Source: Anthoceros angustus (taxonomy: Eukaryota > Streptophyta > Anthocerotopsida > Anthocerotales > Anthocerotaceae). Taken from it: a DNA stretch of 64,000 nt. The notes under the pieces were generated by a model, which searched no databases, had not been told where the DNA came from, and saw nothing but the letters and a program-made list of their open reading frames with translations. Position numbers and translations under genes: made by a program. Shown here piece after piece: positions 24,963 to 34,962 of this stretch. Position 1 is the first letter of the stretch, and the number at the start of each line of letters is the position of its first letter. The stretch covers positions 310,001 to 374,000 of the forward strand of contig MU008171.1 of the NCBI GenBank assembly GCA_010909165.1, read 5' to 3'.

Positions 24963-25329
24963 AGAACGTCGAAATGTGAGCAATGCGTGATTTTAAAATC
25001 CCTATAAATACGTACATGTATAGGGTTTTAACCCTGATTCCCCAAAGCCCCGCGGCGGGAGTCATGAGAGGGCATCGCCGCGACTTAGGGCACCGGGGGG
25101 TATGGGGCCTAGGGAATGGGGCATGGGGCTTGGGGTATGGACTTGTTGACAAGCCGATAGGAACACCGGAACCGGATGGTGTCCGTCTTGGTGGGCCCCA
25201 CTGCTCAGTGCGCCACCACCTTGAGTTTGTAACGTTAAATAACTTCTGGCTTTATTTCTACTTCTCGTGTGTGCTCCAGCTGTTTGAAGTACACACTCGT
25301 GGCCTGAGACGCGCAAGTGCGAAGGACGA

Positions 25330-26695
25330 ACGCATAAACAAAAAGCTTGCTGCTGCGGAATGTACGTTCTAAGACCGGTCCCTAGGCGATTTTCAGTGAA
25401 CTCTTTTGCAACAGCGATTATCCATCTCCATGAAATGGGTGCCACCGTTCCAGCTGCATTCTGCTTCGAATCTTGATGCTCCTGCAATCAGGTCCAACCA
25501 TTTACCATGAACCAGGTCATCAGCCCATCTGGCATTTCTCAGGTGAAGAGACTGCTGTACTCACTTACCAGAGGTGGTAGTGGAGACCTCGCAGTTGTCG
25601 GTGGGGGTGGAGATGGTGCACTCGGACTCGTTAAGGGCGTCATTGGGGTTAGGGTTACTGGCCATGGGGCTGCCGCTTGAGGTGAGGCTGAAGGAGCAGA
25701 TGATGGAGACTCTGCTGTTGGTGCAGCCATGGGAACTGTGACAGGGGAGCTTCCCACGGGGATTGGACTGGAGGGTGCAGCCTGAGGGGATGCACTTGGC
25801 ACATGAACAGCACTTGGCACATGAACAGTACTGGGCGGATCCGGACTTAGCTGCGGTGAGACTCGTGGCTTGGATGGTACCCTGGATTCAGGCGCGGATA
25901 TGGGTGCGGGGATGGTTGCAGTGGGGTTTTGAGAAGGGGTATCTGTGGGATTCAACTGCACCGTGATAGCGAATATCTGTCCTGCGGCACAGTACTACCC
26001 TTCCCTCTCTCCTTGTCACGTGCGAAGTAGAATGTTCCTGAAGCTCTTGCATGCCAATGCAAATATTATTATTATTTCGGATGTTCCGACGAGAGTGTGG
26101 AAATCCTGGCAGGTGCCAACGGCAAGCCGTGTAAACCATTGTCGTTGCTCGATGTGTCAGCCATCTAACTATCTCCGAAAAGAAAGCACAAAATCTGCTC
26201 ATGTAAGCATCGATGGAACTAGTCTTACCACGTAAGTACCAAAGGAGCCCTCATCCAGCAGTGTTGATGAACAGAAGTCGCACATTTCGTAGGCTTCACC
26301 TTCCTTCAACGAATAGAGCATCACAACGTCATGGGATCCTGCCTCGATAGAGAACACTGGAGGTCGATGTGCAGACTGCAGATGGGTTAGGTCCGACCAT
26401 TCGTTGTGGCAAGTGTCTACAGCCCAAAATGAACTGAAGTCACCACGTGTTCGAACAGACCTAGCGAATCGCAAACCAGGATGGATAGGTCAGCAGCCCA
26501 TGCGTTGCAGTCCGGCACTCTGCCTTCCGCCCTGCAATCCCAATCACGCGTCCAGCCCGGGCCCGAAATGCCACCCACTTGGTACACTTCGGCATCAGTC
26601 GATTTGCTGACGAAACGCAAAACAAGGAACAGCAGTACCACCGGAATTTGAAGGCAGTGACTGCTCTTCCAAATTCCTGAAGACAAGGTCTGCAT
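25330..26695 (-). pseudogene. Phytocyanin / early nodulin-like gene, apparently frame-disrupted
   Basis: Exon 26695-26461 encodes a signal peptide (IPVVLLFLVLRFVS) and the start of a phytocyanin domain (EVYQVGGISGPGW, then NAWAADL). Exon 26356-26229 continues it (VFSIEAGSHDVVMLYSLK, then MCDFCSSTLL). A later exon (about 25990-25550) gives the end of the domain (YCAAGQIFAITVQLN) and a long Pro/Ser/Ala-rich linker ending at a good GTAAGTGAG donor. A further segment near 25460-25400 has WRWIIAVA. Arabinogalactan linkers and a GPI tail are typical of early nodulin-like proteins. Two problems appear: GTFYFA and YCAAG are in different frames only 26 nt apart, and the last exon reads past the stop seen in the inverted copy. 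The copper-ligand His before the second Cys reads Tyr. It may be a pseudogene or I may have missed a splice. Confidence 0.6.
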
Positions 26696-26745
26696 GATTT
26701 CAACCAACACTATTAGGATTGAACAGCATTGTAGTCCGTGTGCGG

Positions 26746-27110
26746 CAGCCCCAAGGCCAGTGACCCCAGTGACGCCATGAGCGAGTCCCAGTGCACCAGA
26801 ATCGCCTCCGGTGTCTCCACCCCCACCGAGAACTGTCCATGTGAGGTCTCTACCACCACCACCGGTAAGAGACTAGTTTCCTCACTTCGTCAGTACCCGA
26901 GAAATGCCAGATGAGATGATGACCTAATTCGTGGTAGAGGGTTGCACTTGAGTACTGGCAGCATCAGGAGCAGAATGGAGTTGGAACGCCAGCAAGCATT
27001 CCATGGAGATGGATAATCGCTGTTTTGATGACCCAAATCGCCTAGTAACGATTCTTAGAATGTACATGCCGCAGCAGCAAGCTTTTAGTTTATGCGGAGG
27101 ACGGAGACTC
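26746..27110 (+). repeat. Inverted partial copy of the phytocyanin 3' part
   Basis: The plus strand here matches the minus strand at about 25690-25330 through the end of the Pro-rich exon, the GTAAG donor, the intron (shared GAGAAATGCCAGATG) and the terminal exon (shared TCCATGGAGATGGATAATCG). In this copy the last exon ends cleanly as PWRWIIAVLMTQIA and stop. The two copies lie as a large inverted repeat about 1 kb apart. Confidence 0.8.
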
Positions 27111-27235
27111 ACCCCTCTGAAAACAACTTTGAATTCACCACGAGATGATAACTCACCTCTCTGGAGCTCTGGAGAGCAAACAACTCACCACAAAATGGTT
27201 TCTCTGGTCCAGAATCGGTGTCTACCAATTTGTTT

Positions 27236-27621
27236 AGCTAGGGCACACAATCCCTGGTGGACATGTATGCTAAATGTGATGAACTGGAGGATGCACGCCA
27301 GGTTTAGGTTTTTGACTGCTTGGCCACAAGGGATGTGGTGCCATGGAATGCCCTGCCCAGCAAGGGCTCGTCCGAGAGGCGCTTGTTGTGTACATGGAGG
27401 AGGAAGGCCTCATTTTGGCTGACCATGTTACTTTTGCTTGCCTTCTCAAGGCGTGTGCAAGCACTGGCGCCTTACAGAAGGGCAGGCAGCTGCACTCACA
27501 GATCATTGTCGAAAGAGGACTGCTGGAGAATACAATGTTGGATACCTGCCTGGTGCACATGTATGCAAAATGTGGTGAACTGGAAGATGCACCCCATGTT
27601 TTTGACAACTTGCCCACATAG
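27236..27621 (+). pseudogene. PPR pseudogene fragment (PLS class)
   Basis: Reads as SLVDMYAKCDELEDARQV, then an in-frame stop, then VFDCLATRDVVPWNAL. After a frame change it continues AQQGLVREALVVYMEEE, LLKACASTGALQKGRQLHS and LVHMYAKCGELEDAPHVFD before a stop. These are PLS-type repeats of an organelle RNA-editing PPR protein. With a stop, a frameshift and no start, the fragment is not functional. Confidence 0.85.
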
Positions 27622-27639
27622 AGTGCGGTGACATGAAAT

Positions 27640-28112
27640 AGACTAGGTACTTGTATAGTAGCTACTCTATGTCACAGCTTGCGCGTTGTGGCCACTGTGT
27701 ATGGTTAAGACTTTGGGTTGTAACCTACTCTTTGTTGCAGCAAATTTGTTATAGTTTGTTTTGTGTCGCAGCAATTTTGAGCCACTCTTTATGATTACCA
27801 TTTTGTGTTGTAGCGACTATTTGTTGTAGTTTGTCCAATGTTGCAGCGATTGCAATTGTACCACAGTGCCGCAATTGCTTCAACCCCCGCGTGGGCTCGG
27901 ATGTTATGTCACCAGAAAATTCAGTTTTTCGTAATAGTTTTGAAAAAATAGAAGGAATTATTAATTTTTGTATGAAAAAAATTATAAGGAGGGCGATGGA
28001 CATGGGATGCCACGGAGGATGTGAAGGTGACGGACATGGGATGCCACGCAGGATTCCGCACGCCGGAAGCATTTATCGCTTTGGAGATTGACACGGAGGC
28101 ATACAAACTTGG
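27640..28112. other. Low-complexity spacer with diverged tandem repeats
   Basis: From about 27660 to 27870 the sequence is built of diverged copies of a TTTGTTGTAG / TGTTGCAGC motif. At about 27990-28050 a GACATGGGATGCCACG unit occurs twice. No gene seen. Confidence 0.5.
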
Positions 28113-28371
28113 CCGTCGCCTATCCATCATAAAGAAGTATTATCGAAGCGTGTGTGAAGTCTCGAGCTAAATGCCACTACCGTGCCCGCATCTGTCTCTT
28201 AACATGACCAATAGCTAACCACGACCAGGTACCCCGTCGCCTCCATAGAGCTCATGGCCGGGCACTCGCCGAGCCTGGATACCTCCCCGCTTGGCTTCAC
28301 CACCAGCGCGGCTCATTGCTGCATCCCGCTAAGTAAATGTTCTAGAAAACAAACAAGTCATCGCATTCACT

Positions 28372-29257
28372 AACAATCTCATACATGGCTTGCTTACTGA
28401 GCTTCGTCAAACTTGTCAAGTGAAATGGCTACAACTTGATTGTGTCCTCTGTAAATTTTCCCTTCCAAGGGCTACAAGCTTGTGTAGTGAAGCTCTTTTC
28501 TTTATTTTAGCGAGTCTTGATCACTGTAAAGTGGTTTTAGGATCGCATCATGGTAATCGTGCGGAGAAGACGCAAAGAGTACACGAGATTCAGAGTGAAG
28601 AGAGTGATAGTTACAATAGACAAGAAAAGTACATATACGAGTGGAGCATAGAATAACTGTTTAAACCTAATCTAAAATCTATAATATCCTAATAACATTT
28701 TGGTTTAGGTGTGATAAACATAACCATTATCCAATACCCTCCCTCAAACCTAACGCGAACGTTATTCTGCTAGGAGGAAAAAAAGAAAAACGTGCTATTG
28801 AACACAGAGCAATGCTGCAAATTGTTGTCGTTTGCATGCTGGGTGTATATCCCAGCAAGATAGTTCATGTGTTTGTGAAGTTTTTGTCATGGTACAACTT
28901 GCTCTCTCGGAGTTCATCGCATACAAAGGCAAGCTTGCAATAAGTGGACAGACTCATGATAGATTTGGTGGATTTTTTGAAGTTGCATATCAGTAATTGG
29001 CAGAAATATGAAATCTGGCGAAAATCTGCAGCCATCTCACCATACTTGCACCATCAGTCTCCTTGCAAAGTACTCAAGCAATTGGAATTCCATTCATATG
29101 ATTGTTAAACTCTAACACACTAATTAAACTAATTGGAATTGCCATTTATTGAGACCGAACATTGCATCAATTGCCGCAATAGAGTTTTGTCCCTACTTCA
29201 CTGGCATGTCAAGCATGAATGGTGTCTGGACACCGGGAACAAAAGCATATGATGCAT
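28372..29257. other. Interior of the inverted-repeat element, no gene
   Basis: AT-rich sequence with no supported reading frame. A CCCTCCCTCAAACCTAA stretch near 28739 and a purine run near 28775-28797 recall LTR-retrotransposon internal sequence, but no LTRs or gag-pol frames were found. Confidence 0.4.
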
Positions 29258-30067
29258 AGAAAATGGATGTGGTCTGCATCGGAAAGAAAACTAAGTCGCT
29301 ATGCACATCTGTCCAGATACGGACGTTGATCATGAGTTGAAACATAAGGCTTCGTACTTAGTCTCCAGGTTTTGCACATCTTTTGGACTGAGGTAATCAT
29401 CTCTTGTGAATTTGCATGTAGGATATGTACGTCATTTTGCATGCACTTGTTCCTCATGGTCGATCATAATATGCATCTTTGTAACCTTGCACAACAACTT
29501 GTGAATTACCCATCGACGTTTTGCCTCCGATAAATACACTACAAGCCTAGCAGGATGAGGCTCAATGCAGCCATCAATTCACCATGGCAGTACTCACTAG
29601 AATTGTCTACATGGAAGGCATGATGGATTATGAGCTCCGTAACTTCAGGCAACTGAAGCAAGAAAATGGATGTGGTTTGCTCCGGAAAGAAAACTAAGTC
29701 GCTATGCACATCTGTCCAGATGCATGCGGACGTTGATCATGAGTTGAAACATAAGGCTTCATACTAAGTCTCCATGTTTTGCACATCTTTTGGACTAAGG
29801 TAATCATCTCTTGTGAATTTGCATGTAGGATATGTACACCGTTTTGCATGCACTTCTTCCTCATGGTCAATCATAATATGCATCTTTGTAACCTTGCACA
29901 ACAACTTGTGAATTACCCATCGACGTTTTGCCTTCGATAAATACATACAAGCCTAGCAGGATGAGGCTCAATGCAGCCATCAATTCACCATGGCAGTACT
30001 CACCAGAATTGTCCGCATGGAAGGCATGATGGATTATGAGCTCCGTAACTTCAGGCCACTGAAGCAA
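29258..30067. repeat. 403-bp tandem direct duplication inside the element
   Basis: The segment starting AGAAAATGGATGTGG at 29258 recurs at 29661 with few differences and small indels. Each copy includes the same minus-strand fragments (KRRWVIHKLLCKVTKMHIM; TYPTCKFTRDDYLSPK). Confidence 0.9.
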
Positions 30068-30385
30068 GGTGGTGACGTACATCTAGAAAAGACATTCTCA
30101 CTTAATGCTGACTTTAGGTCCCCTTGAACCAGGACCTGTCTTTGGTCTGCTAGATGGATTAGTGAAACTTGCAGGGTTAGTAGTCTGCCCCCGACGATCA
30201 GCTGTGCCATATTGACAGTGATAAACAATGCATTCAGGTCCTTGTGTAGCCCTCGTTACACATTTAGGTGCTATTTTAGGAGCCCAATGGTACACTTTAC
30301 AAAACTTCGTTAGGAAACGAGAGTTGGTTGCTTCACCATCAAGGAAATCTTGCACTCGAGAAGTGTGAATGTATGCCTTTAGCAC
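29764..30385 (-). pseudogene. Relic of a zinc-binding, transposase-like N-terminal region
   Basis: Minus-strand pieces read FLDGEATNSRFLTKFCKVYH, CVTRATQGPECIVYHCQYG, RPKTGPGSRGPK and, after a frame change, ELIIHHAFHADNSGEYCHGE. The order C...Y.C..G...GSRGPK...H.N..CHG resembles the DNA-binding N-terminus of MULE/FAR1-related or similar transposases in early land plants. That is recalled similarity, not a search. Stops and frameshifts break it, and its downstream half is repeated by the 403-bp duplication. Confidence 0.45.
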
Positions 30386-30749
30386 TTCTTGTTGGAGCTT
30401 CCTTCGTCCACATTTGTGATTGCCAATACTCCAAACTAAGCTCTTCTTGTTGAAGAGGCCCGTGGCTGGAGTTTACACTATCAATTCCTTGAGGTTGTCA
30501 TCTGAACGCACCAACGCGGACATGGTGCCCGCAACCGAAATCAAACTAAAGCGCCACACAATCTTGCCATCGTGAACTCGTTTTTTAGTGAGCTTAGGTC
30601 TTGAGTGAATGCGAGGACTTGTTTGTTTTCCAGAACGTTTGGTTAGTGGGATGCCGGAAAGAGGCGCGCCGGCGGTGAAGCCGGGCGAGGAGGTAACCAG
30701 GCCGGGCGTGTGCCTAACCATGAGGTGTGCGGAGGCGGCGAGGCTACCC

Positions 30750-30791
30750 AAATGTGTGTCCAAATGGCCTAGGCCAAATGGACACACATTT
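30750..30791. repeat. Palindrome with 13-bp perfect arms
   Basis: Arms AAATGTGTGTCCA (30750-30762) and TGGACACACATTT (30779-30791) surround an inner GGCCTAGGCC. The palindrome lies in the extra segment of the right arm of the inverted-repeat element and may mark the end of a nested insertion. Confidence 0.7.
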
Positions 30792-31389
30792 ATAAGAACG
30801 CCGTGATTAAGCATCCTGAGCTTGGATCGGTACTTAGATGGGGTGCCTAAAGGGAGTGGATGCCCTTGGTGCAAGTAGCTTAGGCACACCATGGTACAAG
30901 TTGTTAAGTACCAAGTCCCATGACGGAAATCCGTCCTTAGTGGACTTAAATAAAATTCTTCTTCTTCTTCTTCTACCCGGCCGTGGTTAGCCGCTGGCCC
31001 TAGTAAGAGAGATGCGTGCATGGCCGTGACACTTAGCCAACACCTGACACTTAGCCAACACCTGACACACACTTCGACATTGCTTCTTTGTGATGGATAG
31101 GCGACGGCACAAACTTGAGTCTCCCATCACATTGGGAAACGGGCAACGGCAGCACATACGCTCCATGGACGCGCCCGCCACTCGAGAACCGCCGTCATAT
31201 GAGCTAGGCATGCGTCGGCGCAGACCTCGTCACGTGGTATCTGTTTTCACACCTGCGTACCGATCCGTCTACAGCATCCTACAATACATTTGTAGGTAGA
31301 AAACAGTACATGGCCGACTTTCGATCAACCCCAGCAGGGCATGCGGGCGGCGGACTAGAGGACGGACTGTAGGAACGACCTGAATTTGC

Positions 31390-33977
31390 CTAAGTAGCAG
31401 CGGTTACAAATTTGCCACGACCCACAGAAAAGCCTCGGGTGCCGTCTGGCATGCGGGGCCCTGGAGGCAGCCTTGGTACTAGGTCACTGGAAATAGGGCT
31501 AGAGTTCTGGGGCGACGCTCCCAACGGATAGCCACGGCCACTAGTCACAACATGATGGCCCCTACCGCGACCCCTAGCTCTGATGCCCCGCCCTTTCCCC
31601 CTCCTTGCGTCTCCCTGATCCAAGCCCTGCATTGGTGCGCGCATCAGATCACAACGCGCACATCGAAACTTGACAATTGCAAGCGAAAACCTCTACCACC
31701 AGATTGACTTGCAACTACTACCCCAGGGATACAACCTACCGCATGCTCATCCGATCTTTCCGCCTGCTGGCCCCCCGACTCATCCCAACTCCGATCCAAA
31801 GCTGTGTCACAAGCTGTCTCCTCCTCACCGCCACTGCTGCCATCTCCTGCTACCTTCCGTGCTGTTGGCAAGGGTGGTTGTTGATAACCATGCTTGCTTT
31901 GGAACTGCCACCACGCCACGCAAATGCTTAGAATTTCCCGAAAACTCACTGCTTTGCGTGAGTGCAAAACCACAAAAGGGGCCAGCTTGCTTACCGTCCG
32001 TCTCAAGAGTAGCCTCACACGCAGGCCGCTTCTCCAATTCCGCTCATCCGTGAGCTCTGCCACCTGCCCAGCTTGAGTGAGTTTCAGTGTCAGCGCAACA
32101 CAAAGTACATGTAGGTGTTCTTCAAGTAAAAAACGCGGCGGAAGAAATGTACTCACAGCTCTTTCTGCTTGCTCTACAGTCTCATACTCCACCAAGGCAT
32201 GCAACTGAAAAGACAGGCCAGCCAGCGAACATGATGCATTCGTCAGTACCAGGGACAACCGGCATGGAGTTTGCAAATCGCGACAACCGTCCTGCTGAAG
32301 ATGACCACACAATATTGACAGCACTAGTTATCTGAGTAGTGACAAGAAGCCACTGAAGTTCACCTTGTTGCTCACGACCATATCCACTTTGGGATGCTTT
32401 GCAGCAGTCTGTATTGAGCCATTAGCTGCCTCTGGTTGACAGATGCGCACCATCTTCACACTGCGGAGGAACACACACAAATCGTTGGTACACCCCAAAC
32501 ATCCCAATAAATGAAGGAAGATTCAAACTCTTAACTCCGAAAGTGAACGTGACATACTTGCCGATCCTGCCGAAAAATTGCTCCATCTCCTCGATTGAAT
32601 GTTCGTCTGGCAGATTCTCAGCTACAACAGTACGTGACTGCAGAAAAGGGGAGATTTCAATAAACCAGTTAGCATGCAACCAACAAGCTCCAGGGCAAGC
32701 TAACATAATCAGAAGAACCAAATGACCAAGGTTGGTGGATGACGCAATTGTGCTGGACGCTGAGCCGCCAGCAGCAAAAAAACCCTGGATATTTACAACG
32801 AGGAAGTACTAACTGTTTCCAATTGCGAAATTAATTCACAGTACCTGCACTTCTTCCAAGTCGATGTCTGGTAAAGGTTGAGAACGCCTAACTTTCTTCC
32901 CATCGTCACTAACCACCTGAAGCAGATTGTGGGGCAAAGAATGGTAAGCAATGCAAAGGCCGGCAAGGCCAAGAAACACGAGGAAGAAAAGCGGCAGGCA
33001 TAACAAACCAGCATAGTGGAGTGTCGGAGAGCAGCAGCGACTATTCCGCTGTTCTTTGCCAGATTCTTAACCTTCCTAAAGGAAGCAACCACAGGGATAG
33101 GCACTGCACAGTCCAATGCGTGCAAAGATTACACACACGGAAGAAAGACGAATCCTGCTCACTCACGGAAGGCAGCAGCAGCAGCAAGAAGGCGTTGTTG
33201 CCCAGCTCACCATATCCTTCCGGATCTTTCTTCACAAATTTCATCAAATAATTATCCGTGGGCAAGTTGACGTCACTGAAGTAGAATTCCACCTGCAGGC
33301 ACAGAAATCAAGACGAGAAAGGGGCGAGCGAGCGCTCACGGGAGGAAAAAACAAGCAGATCCTTGCAAACGCGGATCTGTGCGGAAACCTAAAATGGCAG
33401 GAGGAATCGGGAGGCTCACCTGCTTGATAATTTTGGACTTGAGCTCATCGGTGAGAACGGCCTTGGCAGCGGAGGGCGCAGCCGAGCCCTGGAGCTGCGA
33501 ATCCGGTTGGTCGGAACCAGGCGAAGCCGCAGGGATCAGGGGCGCGGGCGGCGGCCCGGACAGCAGCGTGGGCAGGGGCGGCGGGGGCGGGAAGGGCATG
33601 GGAGGCAGCATCCCGAGCGGGGAGGGAGGTGCAGGAGCAGGGACAGCGGAGGCAGGGCAGGGCAGGAAGTAGGGGAGGAGGGGCCCCAGCATCACCACGC
33701 TCTTGGGGACGAACTCAGGCGCCTCGGCGCTGAGCTTGCTGGTGGAGGAGGAGCGGAGCAGCGGAGGCGTGGGATCTGCGGCAGGCGCTGATCCGTCTGC
33801 TCCCATGGCCGGCGCCGGGAGGGCAAGGCCGTCGGAGGAAGCTGCCGCTGCCGATGCTGCTGCTGCTTGTTGTTGCTGCTGCGCAGAAGCGGTGGAGGAA
33901 AGGAGATGGTTGAGCTGCTGCTGCTGCTGCGGCTGCTGTTGATGCTGCTGCTGGTGGAGCTTGTCCGCGGCCACCAT
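31390..33977 (-). CDS. LARP6: La-related protein 6 (plant LARP6, PAM2-containing type)
   Basis: Ten exons on the minus strand: 33977-33420, 33292-33211, 33103-33009, 32916-32845, 32637-32558, 32460-32364, 32204-32157, 32063-31995, 31904-31740, 31626-31390; phases agree, about 500 residues. The last exon could start at 31670 instead. Exon 1 encodes Gln-, Ala- and Pro-rich low complexity and a PAM2-like motif (KLSAEAPEFVP, about residue 81) that in plant LARP6b/c binds poly(A)-binding protein. The La motif follows (SKIIKQVEFYFSDVNLPTDN, then GYVPIPVVASFRKVKNLA), then an RRM-like domain (SRTVVAENLP, then HALVEYETVEQAERA). A Gly/Arg-rich tail contains the SUZ-C signature (PRMPDGTRGF.VGRG). It is an RNA-binding protein expected to act on poly(A) mRNA, stability or translation. 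The Gln codons are CAG/CAA-rich and look prone to length variation. Confidence 0.95.
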
Positions 33978-34962
33978 GGCCGCAGGCGCCGTGGCCGCCA
34001 GCGGAGGAAGGGCCGGGGCCTGGGCCTGGGCCTGGGGCAGGAGCCACCAGGGCCGGGGCGCTCAGGACAGGGCAGGGGCCATGCCGCTACTGCTGCCTTG
34101 CGCAGGAGGGGGCTAGGCCGCGCACACCGCCATGTGCGCGAGCAGGGCAACAGCGCCCCGGCCGGGCTGCGCAGCCCACTCCTGCTGCCTACCACGCGCC
34201 CTCTGCTCCTCCCACTCTGTCACCGCCCACGGAACAGGAACAGGAACAGGAACGCCAAACCAAACCAAACCAAACCAAACGGGGCCAAAGGTTGGCGGAA
34301 CGGAAACGGAAACGGAAACGGGAACGGCGACCGCCTCCAAGTATATACCATCCAAAGTACGTATATAGGTACCTGCATTTCCTTTCCAGTCCACCACCCT
34401 ACTAACAACCGGCTTGCCCTCTTGTGGACGGACCATCCTATCTCTAGACCTACCTTTAGGTTTTACATTAAATCCTTCTTTCAGGTAATAACCGCACATT
34501 ACAACTAGCCGCTTCCCAGACATTACACTCGCGAGATTATTCTAGAGAGAACTTGGAGACTACAGAAATGTGCAGGGATGGAATCCCCATCTAGGGCGGG
34601 CGATAGGGCACAACGGGGTATATAAAGGCAATGTGGGTGCCCAAGCCAGAAGGGATTGTAGATACCTTGCCCACTTCGAGCCCAGTCAACATAGGACCCA
34701 GATTCATATGTACCTACTAGGGATGTAGGTGGTGTGTGCGTGTTGCATCGTGATACCGGTTTGGCCGGACGTATGTACCTGCTAATGACACCTCACGTGG
34801 GACTACTATAGTCTAGCAAGGACAAAGTTTGCTAAAAAACAATATTGCTACCGGCTTCACCCAGTACCAGTACCTTGATCATCTGGCGGCGAGGAAAGCG
34901 GTGAAGGAATACGAGCACGGAGCGCAGGGCTCGAAGTTCGGGGCGCCGGGGATGGTCGCTTG
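33978..34962. other. LARP6 5' flank and DRIP-like 3' flank with microsatellites
   Basis: GC-rich near 34000-34200. From 34230 to 34330 there are runs of AGGAAC, ACCAAACC and GGAAAC units. No gene found. Small frames here (for example plus 34829-35011) have no family signature. Confidence 0.5.

Larger units (their letters stand above)
28113..31107. mobile_element. Element bounded by long imperfect terminal inverted repeats
   Basis: The left arm (28113-28371) and the reverse complement of the right arm (30605-31107) align over most of their length. Both begin CCGTCGCCTATCCATCA, share TCGAAG.GTGTGTG, GCTAACCACG and GCTTCACC, and end AAACAAACAAGTC then CGCATTCACT. The right arm carries an extra ~230 bp (about 30745-30975). 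The interior holds a duplicated transposase-like relic on the minus strand and no intact ORF. Long TIRs and this relic fit a non-autonomous MULE-like or foldback DNA transposon. I could not define target-site duplications. Confidence 0.65.

Noticed and set aside
33507-34508. Several overlapping plus- and minus-strand ORFs around LARP6 exon 1
   Set aside because: They are shadows of the Gln/Pro/Ala-rich exon and of GC-rich or microsatellite sequence upstream.
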